A stretch of 64,000 nt of DNA from JACCZX01 sp963786295 (lineage in GTDB: Bacteria; Pseudomonadota; Gammaproteobacteria; Burkholderiales; Burkholderiaceae_F), in the NCBI GenBank assembly GCA_963786295.1, contig CAWAYV010000027.1, positions 62,001 through 126,000 on the forward strand. Direction: 5' to 3'. Both the position numbers and the translations under genes were made by a program. Below, one piece after another: positions 46,082 through 55,968 of this stretch. The notes under the pieces were generated by a model. It was not told the origin of the DNA. It saw only the letters and a program-made list of their open reading frames with translations, and searched no databases. Every line of letters begins with the position of its first letter. The stretch's first letter is position 1.

Positions 46082-46843
46082 GTGAGCGCCATGCCGGCAG
46101 ATAACGCGCAACCCATCGTCAGTCTTCGCGATGTGCACCAATCTTTCGGCGCCGTCGAGGTTCTGAGGGGGATATCGATGGATGTGCCCAAGGGGGCGGT
46201 CGTCTGCATCATCGGCCCATCGGGTTCTGGCAAGTCGACGCTGCTTCGATGCATCAACGGTCTGGTCCCGATCGACCGCGGCAGCATTCGCGTGGGCACG
46301 TTCGACGTACACACGCTGCACACCGATCAGCAAAAAATCGCGCTGCGCAAGGAAGTGTCGATCGTCTTTCAGCAGTACAACCTCTTCCCACACAAGACGG
46401 CACTGCAGAATGTGATGATGGCTCCGGTCCACGTCCTGAAGGAAGACAAGGACGAAGTTCACGCGCGCGCGGTCGCGCTGCTCGCGAAGGTGGGGCTCTC
46501 CGCCAAGGCGGATGCCTACCCGGGCGAATTATCCGGCGGACAACAGCAGCGGGTCGCGATCGCGCGTTCGCTCGCGATGCGGCCCGAAGTCATGCTGTTC
46601 GACGAAATCACCGCCGCGCTCGATCCGGAAACCGTCAAGGAGGTCCTGAACACGATAAGGGAACTTGCGCAGGATGGAATGACATGCATGCTGGTCACGC
46701 ACGAAATGCGGTTCGCGCGCGAGCTCGCCGATGACGTCTACTTCACCGATGGCGGCCTGATCGTCGAATCCGGCCCGCCCGCCGAATTATTCGACCAGCC
46801 ACAGAAGGAAAGGACGCGCGCGTTTCTTTCGCAGATTCTGTGA
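46082..46843 (+). CDS. Amino-acid ABC transporter ATP-binding protein (GlnQ/HisP type)
   Basis: 253 residues from GTG 46082, directly after the previous stop; ATG 46091 is an alternative start. Walker A GPSGSGKS, Q-loop IVFQQYNLFPHKTALQNVMM, signature LSGGQQQRVAIARSLA and H-loop LVTHEMRFARELAD. The Walker B reads VMLFDEITAALDPETV, with Ile in place of the usual Pro after DE, a known variant in some importers. It powers the importer encoded just upstream. Confidence 0.93.
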   Translation: MSAMPADNAQPIVSLRDVHQSFGAVEVLRGISMDVPKGAVVCIIGPSGSGKSTLLRCINGLVPIDRGSIRVGTFDVHTLHTDQQKIALRKEVSIVFQQYNLFPHKTALQNVMMAPVHVLKEDKDEVHARAVALLAKVGLSAKADAYPGELSGGQQQRVAIARSLAMRPEVMLFDEITAALDPETVKEVLNTIRELAQDGMTCMLVTHEMRFARELADDVYFTDGGLIVESGPPAELFDQPQKERTRAFLSQIL

Positions 46844-46887
46844 CGGGTTCGGAGCGAGCCTCGCGTGCATACGGAACAATGCCTGCC

Positions 46888-48142
46888 ATGAAGTACTCGA
46901 TCTTCTCCCTCGCCCGCAACGCGCTCAGTTATCACGAAAACTGGCCGCTGGCCTGGCGCAGTCCGCCGCCGAAAAAGCACTATGACGCGGTGATCATCGG
47001 CGGAGGAGGGCACGGACTCGCGACCGCGTACTACCTCGCCCATGAGCACGGCATGCGCAATATCGCCGTGCTCGAAAAAGGCTGGCTCGGTGGCGGCAAC
47101 ACCGGGCGCAACACGACGATCGTGCGCTCGAACTATCACCTCGACCCGAACGCGCATTTCTATGAGTACTCGCTGAAGCTGTGGGAGCGGCTGTCACAGC
47201 AGCTGAACTTCAACGTGATGTACAGCGCGCGCGGTGTGTTGAATCTCGTGCATTCGCCGGCCGACGTGGACGCGGCGATGCGCCGCGGCAATGCGATGCG
47301 ACTAAACGGCATCGACGCCGAGTTCTTGTCGCGCGATCAGATCGCGCAAGTGGATTCCCAATCTCGACTGCTCGGAGAATGCGCGCTTTCCGATCATCGG
47401 CGGGCTGCTGCAGCCGCGCGGCGGCACCGTGCGCCATGACGCGGTCGCGTGGGGCTATGCGCGCGCAGCGGATGCTTGCGGCGTCGACATCATTCAGCAA
47501 TGCGAGGTCACCGGCATTCGGATCGACGGCGGCGCGGTCGCCGGAGTCGAAACCGCAAGCGGCTTTATCGCGGCTCCGAAAGTCGGCATCGCGGTCGCGG
47601 GTCATTCAAGTCATGTCGCAGCGATGGCAGGCATCAGGCTGCCGATCGAGTCGCACGTGCTGCAGGCGATGGTCTCGGAGCCGGTGAAGCCGGTGCTCGA
47701 CACGGTGGTGACCTCCGGCGCAGTGCACTTCTACATCAGCCAGTCCGACAAGGGCGAACTCGTGATGGGCGGCGATCTCGACTTCTACAACTCATACGCG
47801 CAGCGCGGCAACCTGCCGAGCATCGAACATGTCGTCGCCGCGTGCCTTGCGTTGTTTCCGAGCTTCGGCCGCTTGAAGCTGCTGCGCACCTGGGGCGGCA
47901 TCATGGACATGACGATGGACGGCAGCCCGATCATCGGCAAGCTGCCGGTGCGCGGTCTCTACATGACCGGCGGCTGGTGCTATGGCGGCTTCAAGGCCAC
48001 ACCCGCATCGGGCTGGCTGCACGCCTACACGATCGCGCACGATCGCCCGCACGAGTTGAACGCCGCCTTCACGCTCGAGCGCTTCGCTGAAGGAAACATG
48101 ATCGACGAGAAGGGTGCAGGGCCGTACGCATGGGCGCATTGA
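46888..48142 (+). CDS. soxB: Sarcosine oxidase subunit beta (frameshifted)
   Basis: About 417 residues of the flavin-carrying beta subunit of heterotetrameric sarcosine oxidase, which oxidatively demethylates sarcosine to glycine. ATG 46888 (MKYSIFSLARNALSYHENWP) gives the family start. The dinucleotide fold is AVIIGGGGHGLATAYYLAHE and covers GGGNTGRNTTIVRSNYH. Near 47365 one indel shifts the frame; the protein resumes FPIIGGLLQPRGGTVRHDAV, then HVLQAMVSEPVKPVL, GGIMDMTMDGSPIIGKLPV and YMTGGWCYGGFKATPASGW. It heads a soxBDAG order. The actual substrate may be another N-methyl amino acid. Confidence 0.9.
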
Positions 48143-48158
48143 TGAGTCGCAACGAACA

Positions 48159-48425
48159 ATGCTGCTGATCCCCTGTCCATGGTGCGGCCCGCGCAATCAA
48201 GTCGAGTTCACGTACGGCGGCGATGCAACCGTCAAACGGCCTGCTCTCGATGCGCCCGAGTCCGCGTGGTACGAGTATGTCTACTTGCGCGATAACCCCT
48301 GCGGCCCGCACGATGAGTTGTGGCAGCACAGCGCCGGCTGCCGCAGCTGGTTCAAGGTTCGGCGCGACACACGCACGCACGACATTCTCGCCAGCGCACG
48401 CACTGACGAGAACTTTCCCTCGTGA
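48159..48425 (+). CDS. soxD: Sarcosine oxidase subunit delta
   Basis: An 88-residue zinc-binding small subunit. MLLIPCPWCGPRNQVEFTYG contains the CxxC pair, and DELWQHSAGCRSWFKVRRDT supplies the His and third Cys of the zinc site. DAPESAWYEYVYLRDNPCGP is the family core. It holds the beta and alpha subunits together. Its TGA overlaps the GTG of soxA by 3 bases. Confidence 0.93.
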   Translation: MLLIPCPWCGPRNQVEFTYGGDATVKRPALDAPESAWYEYVYLRDNPCGPHDELWQHSAGCRSWFKVRRDTRTHDILASARTDENFPS

Positions 48426-51415
48426 CGCAGCCGTTCCGTTTGCCAGCGGGCGGTATCGTCGATCGCGCTCAGCCGATCGCGTTCGAATACGACGGCGTTG
48501 CATACCAAGGGTACGCGGGAGACACGCTCGCCTCGGCACTGCTGGCAAACGGCGTGCATCGGGTCGCGCGCAGCTTCAAGTATCACCGTCCGCGCGGCAT
48601 CTTCTCGGCCGGCGCCGAAGAGCCGAATGCATTGGTACAGCTCGAGCCAAGCAAGGCGCACGCACCGAGCCGAACGTACGAGCGACGACGCAGGAGTTGT
48701 ACGAAGGGCTGACTGCGTCGAGCCAGAACTGCTGGCCATCCGTGCGCTTCGATATCGGCGCAATCAACAATGCGGTGTCGCGTCTGATCCCTGCCGGCTT
48801 CTACTACAAGACGTTCATGTGGCCGCCGACGCCCAAATGGTGGCTCAGGTACGAACACGCGATTCGCCACGCCGCCGGCATGGGGCGGGCAGCCAGCGAA
48901 CCCGACCCCGACCACTATGAGCACCGGTACGCACATTGCGATGTATTGGTAATCGGTGGCGGGGCCACCGGGCTCGCAGCAGCGCGCGCTGCTGCGCATG
49001 CCGGTGCGCGCGTGATCGTGTGCGATGAAAATTATTGGTGGGGTGGGGGCTTGCACGATGCACAGATAGATGAGCGAGCCGCGAGCGAATGGATCGCAGC
49101 GACCATACGCGAGCTAAAGGGTCAGCCGGACGTGACGCTGCTATCGCGCACGACGGCTTTCGGTTACTACGATGGCAATCTGGTCGGCGCAGTCGAGCGT
49201 GTGACTGATCATTTGCCAGCGCCATCTACGCACATGCCGCGTCAGCGTTTGTGGAAGATCCGCGCGAAAGCAGTGGTGCTCGCGAGCGGCGCGATTGAGC
49301 GGCCGATCGCTTATGCGAACAACGACCTGCCCGGCACGATGCTCGCCGGCTGCTGCGCGCACGTACGTAAAGCGCTACGGCGTACGACCCGGCTCGCGCG
49401 CCGTGGTCTTTACCAACAACGACGGCGCGTACGCGGATGCGCTCGCGCTGCAGGCTGCCGGCGTGACGATTGCGGCAATCGTCGATGCGCGCCCATCGTC
49501 GGCACTCTCGCGCTTGATCGCGAAGCGAATTCCCGTCATTAACAACGCAGTGATCTTCGCGGCGTCCGGCACGCACCACGTAGAAGCGGTCGATGTTGCA
49601 CCCCTCGCGGGCGGTGCGACGCAAACCGTTGAGTGCAATCTGGTGGCAGTCTCCGGTGGCTGGAGCCCGGCCGTCCATCTGTTCTCGCAGGCGCGCGGCA
49701 GGTTGCGCTACGACGATGCGATCGCGGCATTCGTTCCCGATGCTTCTCCGTTGCCGGTGTTTCCCGCGGGCGCAGCAAACGGCTGCTTTGATCTGGCTGC
49801 GGCGTTGACCGAGGGACACAATGCCGGCGTCGCTGCATCGAGTTACGCCGGTCTGTCAGCGTCTGTGCTCGAACCACCGCATACAAAATCACATACGAGA
49901 TCGCCTTTGCTGCCGCTGTGGTCTGTCCCCGCGCGCAGTAAGTCCCACAAGAGCTTCGTCGATCTGCAAAACGATGTGACCGTCAACGACATCGCGCTAG
50001 CGGCGCGCGAGAACTATCAATCGATCGAACATCTGAAGCGCTACACCACGCTCGGCATGGGCACCGATCAAGGCAAGACCAGCAACATCGTCGGCCTAGC
50101 CGTGATGGCGCAACTGCTGGATGTGCCGATTCCAAAGGTCGGCACCACGACATTTCGCCCGCCGTACACGCCGGTCACGCTGGGCGCGATCCCAGGGCAT
50201 GATGGCTCACATATCGAGCCGACGCGCTATTCGGCGATTCACGACTGGCATGCCGAGCACGGGGCTCGTTTCATCAATGCCGGTTTGTGGAAGCGGCCGC
50301 ATTCGTATCCCGGTTTTACTTCTGTCTCGGGCGAATCGGAAGACGACGCCGTTAACCGCGAAGCACGCAACGTGCGCACCAACGTCGGCGTGGTCGACGT
50401 GTCTACGCTCGGCAAGATCGAGCTGCAGGGCAGGGACGTCGCCGAGCTGCTGAATCGCGTCTACATCAACAAGTGGGACACGCTGGCGGTCGGCCGCTGC
50501 CGCTACGGCGTGATGCTGCGCGAAGACGGCATCGTGATGGACGACGGCACGACGTCGCGGCTGTCGGAGACACACTATCTAATGACGACCACGACCGTTA
50601 ACGCGGTCAAGGTGATGCAGCAGCTCGAATATCTACTGCAGGCCGAATGGCCCGAGCTCGAAGTGTTCGTCACGTCGGTGACAGAGCAATGGACTGCCGC
50701 CGCGCTGTCAGGCCCGCACTCGCGCAAGGTGTTGACGAAGCTCGTCGATATCGATGTCTCGAACGAAGCGTTTCCGTTTCTCGCGGTCGGCACGTGCAAC
50801 GTTCGCACCACGAGCGGGCTCGTCCCGGCACGGCTTTTCAGAATGAGTTATTCGGGCGAGCTGGCGTACGAGATTCATGTGCGGGCAGATCGTGGCCTCG
50901 CGATGTGGGAAGCAGTGATCGAAGCGGGCGAAGAATTCGGCTTGATGCCGTACGGCACCGAAGCGATGAGCACTCTGCGCATCGAGAAGGGCCATGTCGT
51001 GATCGGCGCCGAAGCAGACGGCCGCGCCACGGCCGACGACCTCGGCATGGGCAAGCTCGTCAACGCAAGTAAATGGTGCATCGGGAAACCGCTGCTGAAT
51101 CGACCGGCACTGACGGCGCCGGATCGCTGGCAACTGGTTGGGCTGACCGCGCTCGACGGCGCGCAAATGCCGCGCGCTGCAAAGATTGTTGCCGACCCCG
51201 ATCATGCAGCACCGAACCCGATGCTCGGCCACGTTACGTCGTGGTGTTTTTCTCCGAACCTCGATGCATGGATCGCACTGGCGCTGCTTTCCAGCGGCCG
51301 CGATCGTCACGGCGAGACGCTATGGGCGGTATCGCCGCTGGCGAATGCAAAAGTGCGCGTGAAGGTCGGCTCGCCGGTGTTCATCGATCCTGAAGGCGAG
51401 CGGCTGCGTGTCTGA
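48422..51415 (+). CDS. soxA: Sarcosine oxidase subunit alpha (two frameshifts)
   Basis: About 997 residues. The N-terminal ferredoxin-like module (FEYDGVAYQGYAGDTLASAL, RSFKYHRPRGIFSAGAEEPN) breaks at about 48660 and resumes with TTQELYEGLTASSQNCWPS. A NAD-binding fold follows (DVLVIGGGATGLAAARAAAH). A second break near 49355 leads into RTYVKRYGVRPGSRAVVFTN. The C-terminal half is a GcvT-type folate-binding domain: FVDLQNDVTVNDIALAAREN, LGMGTDQGKTSNIVGLAVMA, FRMSYSGELAYEIHV and LRIEKGHVVIGAEADGR. It passes the methyl-derived formaldehyde unit to tetrahydrofolate. GTG 48422 overlaps soxD. Confidence 0.9.
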
Positions 51416-51947
51416 TCGGATCACTCTCACTGAGGTGCCGATCGCCGCCGCGTGGAATGTGCAAGGCGACGCTTCGCGCGCGGATTTCGCCGATCAGGTA
51501 GCGCGGCAGCTCTCGATCGCATTGCCTATCACACCGAACACCACCGCGCGTAGCGGTGCGCTGACGGCATTCTGGCTTGCCCCGCGCTCTTGGTTGGTCG
51601 TCGCAGAGTCGGCCGACTCGCCGCTCGCTCACTTCGATCAAAAACGCGATGCACTGAACAAGGCAGGCGGCGCGTTATTCGATCTTTCCGCTTCTCGGGT
51701 TGCCTATCGACTCGCGGGCTGCGCACGCAATCGATCGTGCTCGCCACCGGTTGCCCACTTGATCTGCATCCACGTGCATTCCGCGCCGGCGATTGTGCGC
51801 AGAGCTTGTTCGGTCGCGTCAACGCGCTTCTGTAGCAAGTCTGATGACGCTCCCACTTTTCTGATCATGGTCGCGCGCAGCTTTGCACGCGATGCATGGC
51901 AGACTTTACGCTTCTCCGCCGCGCAGTATGGTTACCCAGGGCTATGA
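51408..51947 (+). CDS. soxG: Sarcosine oxidase subunit gamma (two compensating frameshifts)
   Basis: About 180 residues, GTG 51408 overlapping the soxA stop by 8 bases. The start SDRITLTEVPIAAAWNVQGD and FWLAPRSWLVVAESADSP are in one frame. Near 51715 it shifts to RTQSIVLATGCPLDLHPRAF (the family's GCPLDLHPRAF segment), then near 51825 it returns to the first frame for FLIMVARSFARDAWQTL. The ORF is therefore open from end to end, but the middle is mistranslated without correction. It is the last gene of the sox operon. Confidence 0.86.
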   Translation: MSDRITLTEVPIAAAWNVQGDASRADFADQVARQLSIALPITPNTTARSGALTAFWLAPRSWLVVAESADSPLAHFDQKRDALNKAGGALFDLSASRVAYRLAGCARNRSCSPPVAHLICIHVHSAPAIVRRACSVASTRFCSKSDDAPTFLIMVARSFARDAWQTLRFSAAQYGYPGL

Positions 51948-51959
51948 ATGGATGCCAAG

Positions 51960-52322
51960 TCAATCGTCTCGCTCGCTGTCGGCAAACTCGACGCCGCTGC
52001 GCGTGCTATTGATCACCAGCGCATTCCAGCTCTGCTCCTGGCTGGGCGCGGCTGACCAATTGCTGCCGAACAGCGTCTGGCCGTTTCGGTACATCACCAG
52101 TGCCAACTGCGCCGAGGGAACATGGCCCGCATCTGCCAGTTCGGCGAAGCGCCCGTACGCGGCGGAATAACGCTGCTCACGAAAGGACTGCGTAGCGTAC
52201 GAGTAAGTGGCTTCTTGCGCCGAAGACAACGTGGTGATGGGCAGGCTTTCAGCGTGTGCCATCGTGGGCTGTGCGGCCAGCATCAACGCGGACAGCAGCG
52301 TAGCGAAATGAGAGGTGCGCAT
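51960..52322 (-). CDS. Small exported Sel1/TPR-like protein
   Basis: 120 residues with a signal peptide (MRTSHFATLLSALMLAAQPTMAHA) and one recognisable TPR/Sel1-type unit, QRYSAAYGRFAELADAGHVPSAQLALVMYRNG, here cited by its ends YSAAYGRF and LALVMYRNG. The remainder (GSNWSAAPSQEQSWNAL) is polar. A periplasmic function is likely but not known. A GGAGATCCTC-like site precedes the ATG. It converges on soxG with 12 bases between stops. Confidence 0.72.
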   Translation of the reverse strand: MRTSHFATLLSALMLAAQPTMAHAESLPITTLSSAQEATYSYATQSFREQRYSAAYGRFAELADAGHVPSAQLALVMYRNGQTLFGSNWSAAPSQEQSWNALVINSTRSGVEFADSERDD

Positions 52323-52576
52323 GAGGATCTCCTTGAGTTACCGTTCGGACAAAATGGGTTGGTAGATACGAAACGGGCGCGCAAGTGGATGCAGGACCTG
52401 CGCGACTCGCTATGCCGGCCAATGTGGTCGAGGCCGCGATTCGAGGGGCGAATTGTCCAAGGTGCTCGCAATTGCGTCGTGAGACCAGAGTCCCGGCGAT
52501 CCCGGGATGACGACCATCGACGACTAGAAGCGTAGGACCAGGGTCCCTCTTGGGACCGTGCTGCAAGATGCGGCAC

Positions 52577-53446
52577 CTAGCTCGCATCTGCAGCGACCGC
52601 AACGGCTTTCGCTTGCAGCGTGCTCAGCGATTCGAGCGGGACGAGCTTGACGAGTGTCATCGTGCAGGCTGCGATCAAGACCATGCCGAATGCTTGCTTT
52701 AATTGCCGCACTGGCAGCCGGTGCGACAACCCAACACCGCGTGAAACCATGAAGATCGAGGCGCCGCTCAGGATCAGTGCGGCGGGCCAGCAAACGAGGC
52801 CCACCAACATGGATGAGGTCTGCGGCCCTGCGTATGCAAGGGTAATGGCGAAGCTGCAAGCACCCATCAGTGCTACGCCCAATCCGACTGCGCTGGCGGA
52901 TGCGACGGCACGCTTCATTTCTGTGTTCTTCGAAAGTAGATACGGCACAGTAAGACTGGCGCCGCCGACACCGGCGATTGCACTGAAGCCTCCGATCAAC
53001 GCGCCGATTACCGGTGTTGGACAATTAGCAATCGCTGCGGACAGCGCACCGCGCTCGCCAGACGCACGCGGCCGATTGATCATCATCTTGACCGCAAAGT
53101 AGCCGGCGTAGCTCGCAAAGATGATGGCGACCCAGGTTCCTGACACTGAAGACGCGAGCAGCGCGCCTGCTACCGAGCCCGCGCACGCGCCGGGAATCAT
53201 TCGCTTCAGCCACCGATATTCAATCGCGCCGCGCTTGTATTGCGCATAGACCGCCATGGCTGCGGTCGGAATCATTGCGGCGAGTGACGTCGCCACCGCT
53301 ACTTTCGGTAGCAGCGCTGCCGGTATTCCAAACGCGGGAAGCAGCAGCAGCAACGCCGGGACAACAACGAAACCGCCCCCGATTCCAAGCAACCCGGCCA
53401 GGAATCCTGCCATCAATCCCACACCTACAAGCTCGACATAAACCAT
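52577..53446 (-). CDS. TauE/SafE family permease
   Basis: 289 residues from ATG 53446 (MVYVELVGVGLMAGFLAGLL). Eight hydrophobic helices arranged as two TauE repeats: LGIGGGFVVVPALLLL begins the first and IAGVGGASLTVPYLLS the second, both being the glycine-rich signature of the family. These are exporters of sulfite, sulfoacetate or other small anions. No sulfur genes adjoin it. The upstream 14 codons in the same frame are arginine-rich and probably untranslated. Confidence 0.88.
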   Translation of the reverse strand: MVYVELVGVGLMAGFLAGLLGIGGGFVVVPALLLLLPAFGIPAALLPKVAVATSLAAMIPTAAMAVYAQYKRGAIEYRWLKRMIPGACAGSVAGALLASSVSGTWVAIIFASYAGYFAVKMMINRPRASGERGALSAAIANCPTPVIGALIGGFSAIAGVGGASLTVPYLLSKNTEMKRAVASASAVGLGVALMGACSFAITLAYAGPQTSSMLVGLVCWPAALILSGASIFMVSRGVGLSHRLPVRQLKQAFGMVLIAACTMTLVKLVPLESLSTLQAKAVAVAADAS

Positions 53447-53732
53447 CTGACTTCTCCGCCGCGGGCCGCGGGAGTAGCGCCTGTTCATTTCCTATGCCTT
53501 CCTATACGTGCCGCACACGCGAAAGCGGCCACGCGCGTCTGCAATTGCGAGCAGACAACGAAGTCTCTAACTAGGGGGCCGGCTTAGTCTGCTGAAGATT
53601 CAACACCGCGTGCCACGAAAATCAGCACGCGTAGAGCTATAGCAGAGTGACCCTCCGGAGGCACGAGCCGCGTCAGCCGCACATTGCGGCTAGCGGCATG
53701 CCACTCGCGTGAGGTGTGAGGTAGCTATGAAC

Positions 53733-54632
53733 TCAATCGAGGTGCATTACACCATCGCTGATTAGGACACACGCCCCTCCGATCCACGTTGACTGGACGA
53801 CCCCCGCAGTCTTCTGCGCCCGGGCGAGCAGAATGCTGGGCCGGCCCATCTCCACTCCTTGCGCGATGCGGAGCCGCAAGCTCCCGTCGATTGGTGCACC
53901 GTAGTGGGCCAGCAGCCCGACGACTGCGCAGCCGGCGCTTCCGGTGGCGGGATCCTCGGGTACTCCGCTTAACGGGGCGAACATCCGTGCACGAATATCG
54001 AAACCATCGTCGGCCTTGGTGTACAGATAGACGGACGGCCGCACATCCTCGGCGCTTAGAGCTTCGAACCCGCCCATGTTCACGCGAGCGCGTTCGAGTG
54101 CAGAGCGGTCCCTGAGCTCCGCGATCACGAAGGGAAGGCCAACCGAACCCACCTGTGGATCATGGGTCTTCGTTACGACGTCTTCCGGGACGAGAGATAC
54201 CGCCGATGCCACAAGGCGTGGCGAAATGGTCTTGCCCAGGGACAGGGTCTGAGGAGCCGCCAGTTCGCACGAAGTGACCTTGCCACGCGCTTCATGGATC
54301 GTGATCGGGACCAACCCGGCCTGCTCCTCGAAGGTGACGGTAAGCGACGACCGGATCTCGCCGAACTCGCCGGCGCTGGCGAGGACGAACGCGGTTCCGA
54401 CATTCGGGTGACCCGCAAACGGGACTTCTCGCTTCGGCGTGAAGATTCGGACGTGCCGCGTATGACCGGCGTTCGACGGAAATACGAATGCGCTCTCGGA
54501 GAAGTTGAACTCCCGCGCGATCTGCTGCATCTGCTCGTCCGAGAGGCCGGCCGCGTCGGGCAGGACCGCCAATGGATTCCCACCGAACCGCGTCTCGGTG
54601 AACACGTCACATGTGTAGTAGCGGTAGTTCAG
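53733..54632 (-). CDS. PhzF family isomerase (probable CTG start)
   Basis: 299 residues of the PhzF/diaminopimelate-epimerase-like fold. Family motifs: FTETRFGGNPLAVLPDAAGL, FNFSESAFVFP (catalytic Glu), RIFTPKREVPFAGHPNVGTA and FAPLSGVPEDPATGSAGCAV. The N-terminal strand NYRYYTCDVFTETRFGG requires initiation at or before CTG 54632, which has a perfect AGGAGG (54640-54645 on the complement) 7 bases upstream. The first conventional codon, GTG 54605, would remove that strand. It lies 49 bases after the GFA gene in a cassette-like run. Confidence 0.84.
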   Translation of the reverse strand: MNYRYYTCDVFTETRFGGNPLAVLPDAAGLSDEQMQQIAREFNFSESAFVFPSNAGHTRHVRIFTPKREVPFAGHPNVGTAFVLASAGEFGEIRSSLTVTFEEQAGLVPITIHEARGKVTSCELAAPQTLSLGKTISPRLVASAVSLVPEDVVTKTHDPQVGSVGLPFVIAELRDRSALERARVNMGGFEALSAEDVRPSVYLYTKADDGFDIRARMFAPLSGVPEDPATGSAGCAVVGLLAHYGAPIDGSLRLRIAQGVEMGRPSILLARAQKTAGVVQSTWIGGACVLISDGVMHLD

Positions 54633-54681
54633 GACGTTACCTCCTGAGTTCCAACCAGATTCTCTTCGAGCGTCGTCATGT

Positions 54682-55029
54682 TCATGTCATTGCTGCGCCG
54701 ACAGCTTGACGCACAGGGATGCCCGTTGGCTCGAATCCATGCAGGCAAAAAACGTTGATGCCAAGACTGTCGGGCGGGACGCGCTTGCGGTGGAACGGAT
54801 AGATGCCGCACGTTTTGCAGAAGTAGTGACGAGCAGTCTTCGTGTGAAACTGATACTCGGTAAGCGATTCCTTGCCCGACAGGAGCTGAAACTTACTTTC
54901 ATGGACCTTGACCATGAGTGCGTTCTTGCGCCGACAAATCGAGCAATCACACATGGTGAGTTCCGGAAAGTCAGTTTCGATCTCGAAGCGCACGGCACCG
55001 CAATGACAACTGCCTTGGTACTTCTGCAT
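54682..55029 (-). CDS. GFA family protein (CENP-V/GFA zinc domain)
   Basis: 115 residues from ATG 55029 (MQKYQGSCHCGAVRFEIETD). The zinc cysteines are in CHCGAV, MCDCSICRRKNA and HYFCKTCGIYPFHRK. The fold is that of glutathione-dependent formaldehyde-activating enzyme, but most single-domain homologues have unknown function. LGINVFCLHGFEP completes the core. Such genes are frequent passengers of integron cassettes. An attC-like palindrome begins 33 bases upstream of its start. Confidence 0.87.
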   Translation of the reverse strand: MQKYQGSCHCGAVRFEIETDFPELTMCDCSICRRKNALMVKVHESKFQLLSGKESLTEYQFHTKTARHYFCKTCGIYPFHRKRVPPDSLGINVFCLHGFEPTGIPVRQAVGAAMT

Positions 55030-55061
55030 TGAGCGACTACCCACGACGCGCGTTCCTTGAG

Positions 55062-55125
55062 GGCTAACGCTTGCGCTCAGCGGCGCGCGCTTGCGGCAGA
55101 CGTCCGCTGCAGCAGGTGGTTAGGC
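55062..55125 (-). other. attC-like recombination site
   Basis: On the complement the element runs GCCTAAC (55125-55119) to GTTAGCC (55068-55062). Inner arms CTGCAGCGG and CCGCTGAGC pair over most positions, with a few unpaired bases, and the centre is a small GC loop. This is the R''-L''-L'-R' design of an integron attC site of 64 bp. It lies between two genes of the same strand, just downstream of the CDF pseudogene's end, as expected in a cassette. Confidence 0.65.
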
Positions 55126-55126
55126 G

Positions 55127-55775
55127 TCATGTCAGCCCAAGCTCGGCACGCGCTGTCGCGAGCAACGAGGAACGCGGAGCGCAGGCACAGAGCGCAGATA
55201 GCTGCACCGACAGCGACTGCCCAGTGCCAGGGCGAACGCGTTACCCACACTGCACCGCGCAGTCCAGCAGATACCGAGACGCTTGCGATGAGATCGTTGC
55301 GCGAGCACAGCCAGACCGACGGCATGTTGATGTCCTCAAGCACGGTGGCGCCAAAGCCGGGCAAAGCAAACGCCGTTCGCTGCAAGCGCTAGTAGCACCT
55401 ACCGCACCCGATTGCTTCGACCGTCGGGACGTTGCGGATACCAGCAGCTTGTACGCGCGACCTGCGCACAAGACGAACAGGCCGCATCAGCCGCCATCAG
55501 CCGCTGCCTTCGCGGCAGCAGCGCCGCGCTGTCCAGAACTGCGACCACGCGCGACCACGTGGAGACTGAAACCGTAAACAAGGGCGTCGCCGAGCATGCC
55601 AAGGGAGTCGGCGAGCAGGGCCATTCGGACCCGGCGAGCCAGAACCCGAACTGACGATGCTCGCTCAACATCACATGCGCCGGCGTTCAGCGAGAGGACG
55701 ATGCGCAGAGGCGGCGATTGGCGCTCGCGCAGCCGGTCAATCGCGCAGGTCTTGTCGAAGCAGCGATGCGTTCAT
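55127..55775 (-). pseudogene. CDF family cation transporter, decayed
   Basis: No frame reads through, but on the minus strand the pieces in order are CFDKTCAIDRLRERQ, LRIVLSLNAG, ALLADSLGMLGDALVYGFSL, AYKLLV, DINMPSVWLCSRNDLIA and AICALCLRSAFLVARDSA. These are the hallmark segments of the short CzcD-like cation diffusion facilitators (LADSLDMLGDALVYGFSLY and INMRSVWLCSRNDIIAN in relatives). A start ATG at 55775 and a stop near 55127 give the right length, about 215 residues. At least five indels are needed. The density exceeds that of nearby genes, so genuine decay is likely. It would have exported divalent metal ions. Confidence 0.68.
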
Positions 55776-55832
55776 CCGTCTCGATCACGCCCAACAAGAA
55801 AGGTGAGCCACAGCCACCGGACAGAAGTGTCG

Positions 55833-55952
55833 GTCAAACATCAGAGCGGACCGACGGCACAATGGGTGCGGAAGCAGCCAGCGTGACGGAGTGGTCGAGC
55901 AACGCGGAACCTCATGCCGAAGTTGGCTGTTGGCTCGACCGCAGGGTTAGGC
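55833..55952 (-). other. Long attC-like site (candidate)
   Basis: On the complement, GCCTAAC starts at 55952, right after the STAS-like gene's end (16 bases), followed by CCTGCGGTCGAGC. About 120 bases further on, GTTTGAC (55839-55833) could be the opposite core. The inner arms only partly pair (GAGC near the left arm with GCTC near the right arm). The left half is typical of attC sites; the right half is weak. Confidence 0.4.
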
Positions 55953-55968
55953 GACGCAGAACTAACGC

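Noticed and set aside
53675..53691. Hairpin AGCCGC-ACATT-GCGGCT downstream of the PhzF gene as a terminator or attC
   Set aside because: The stem is only 6 bp with no T-run and no core-site sequences nearby.
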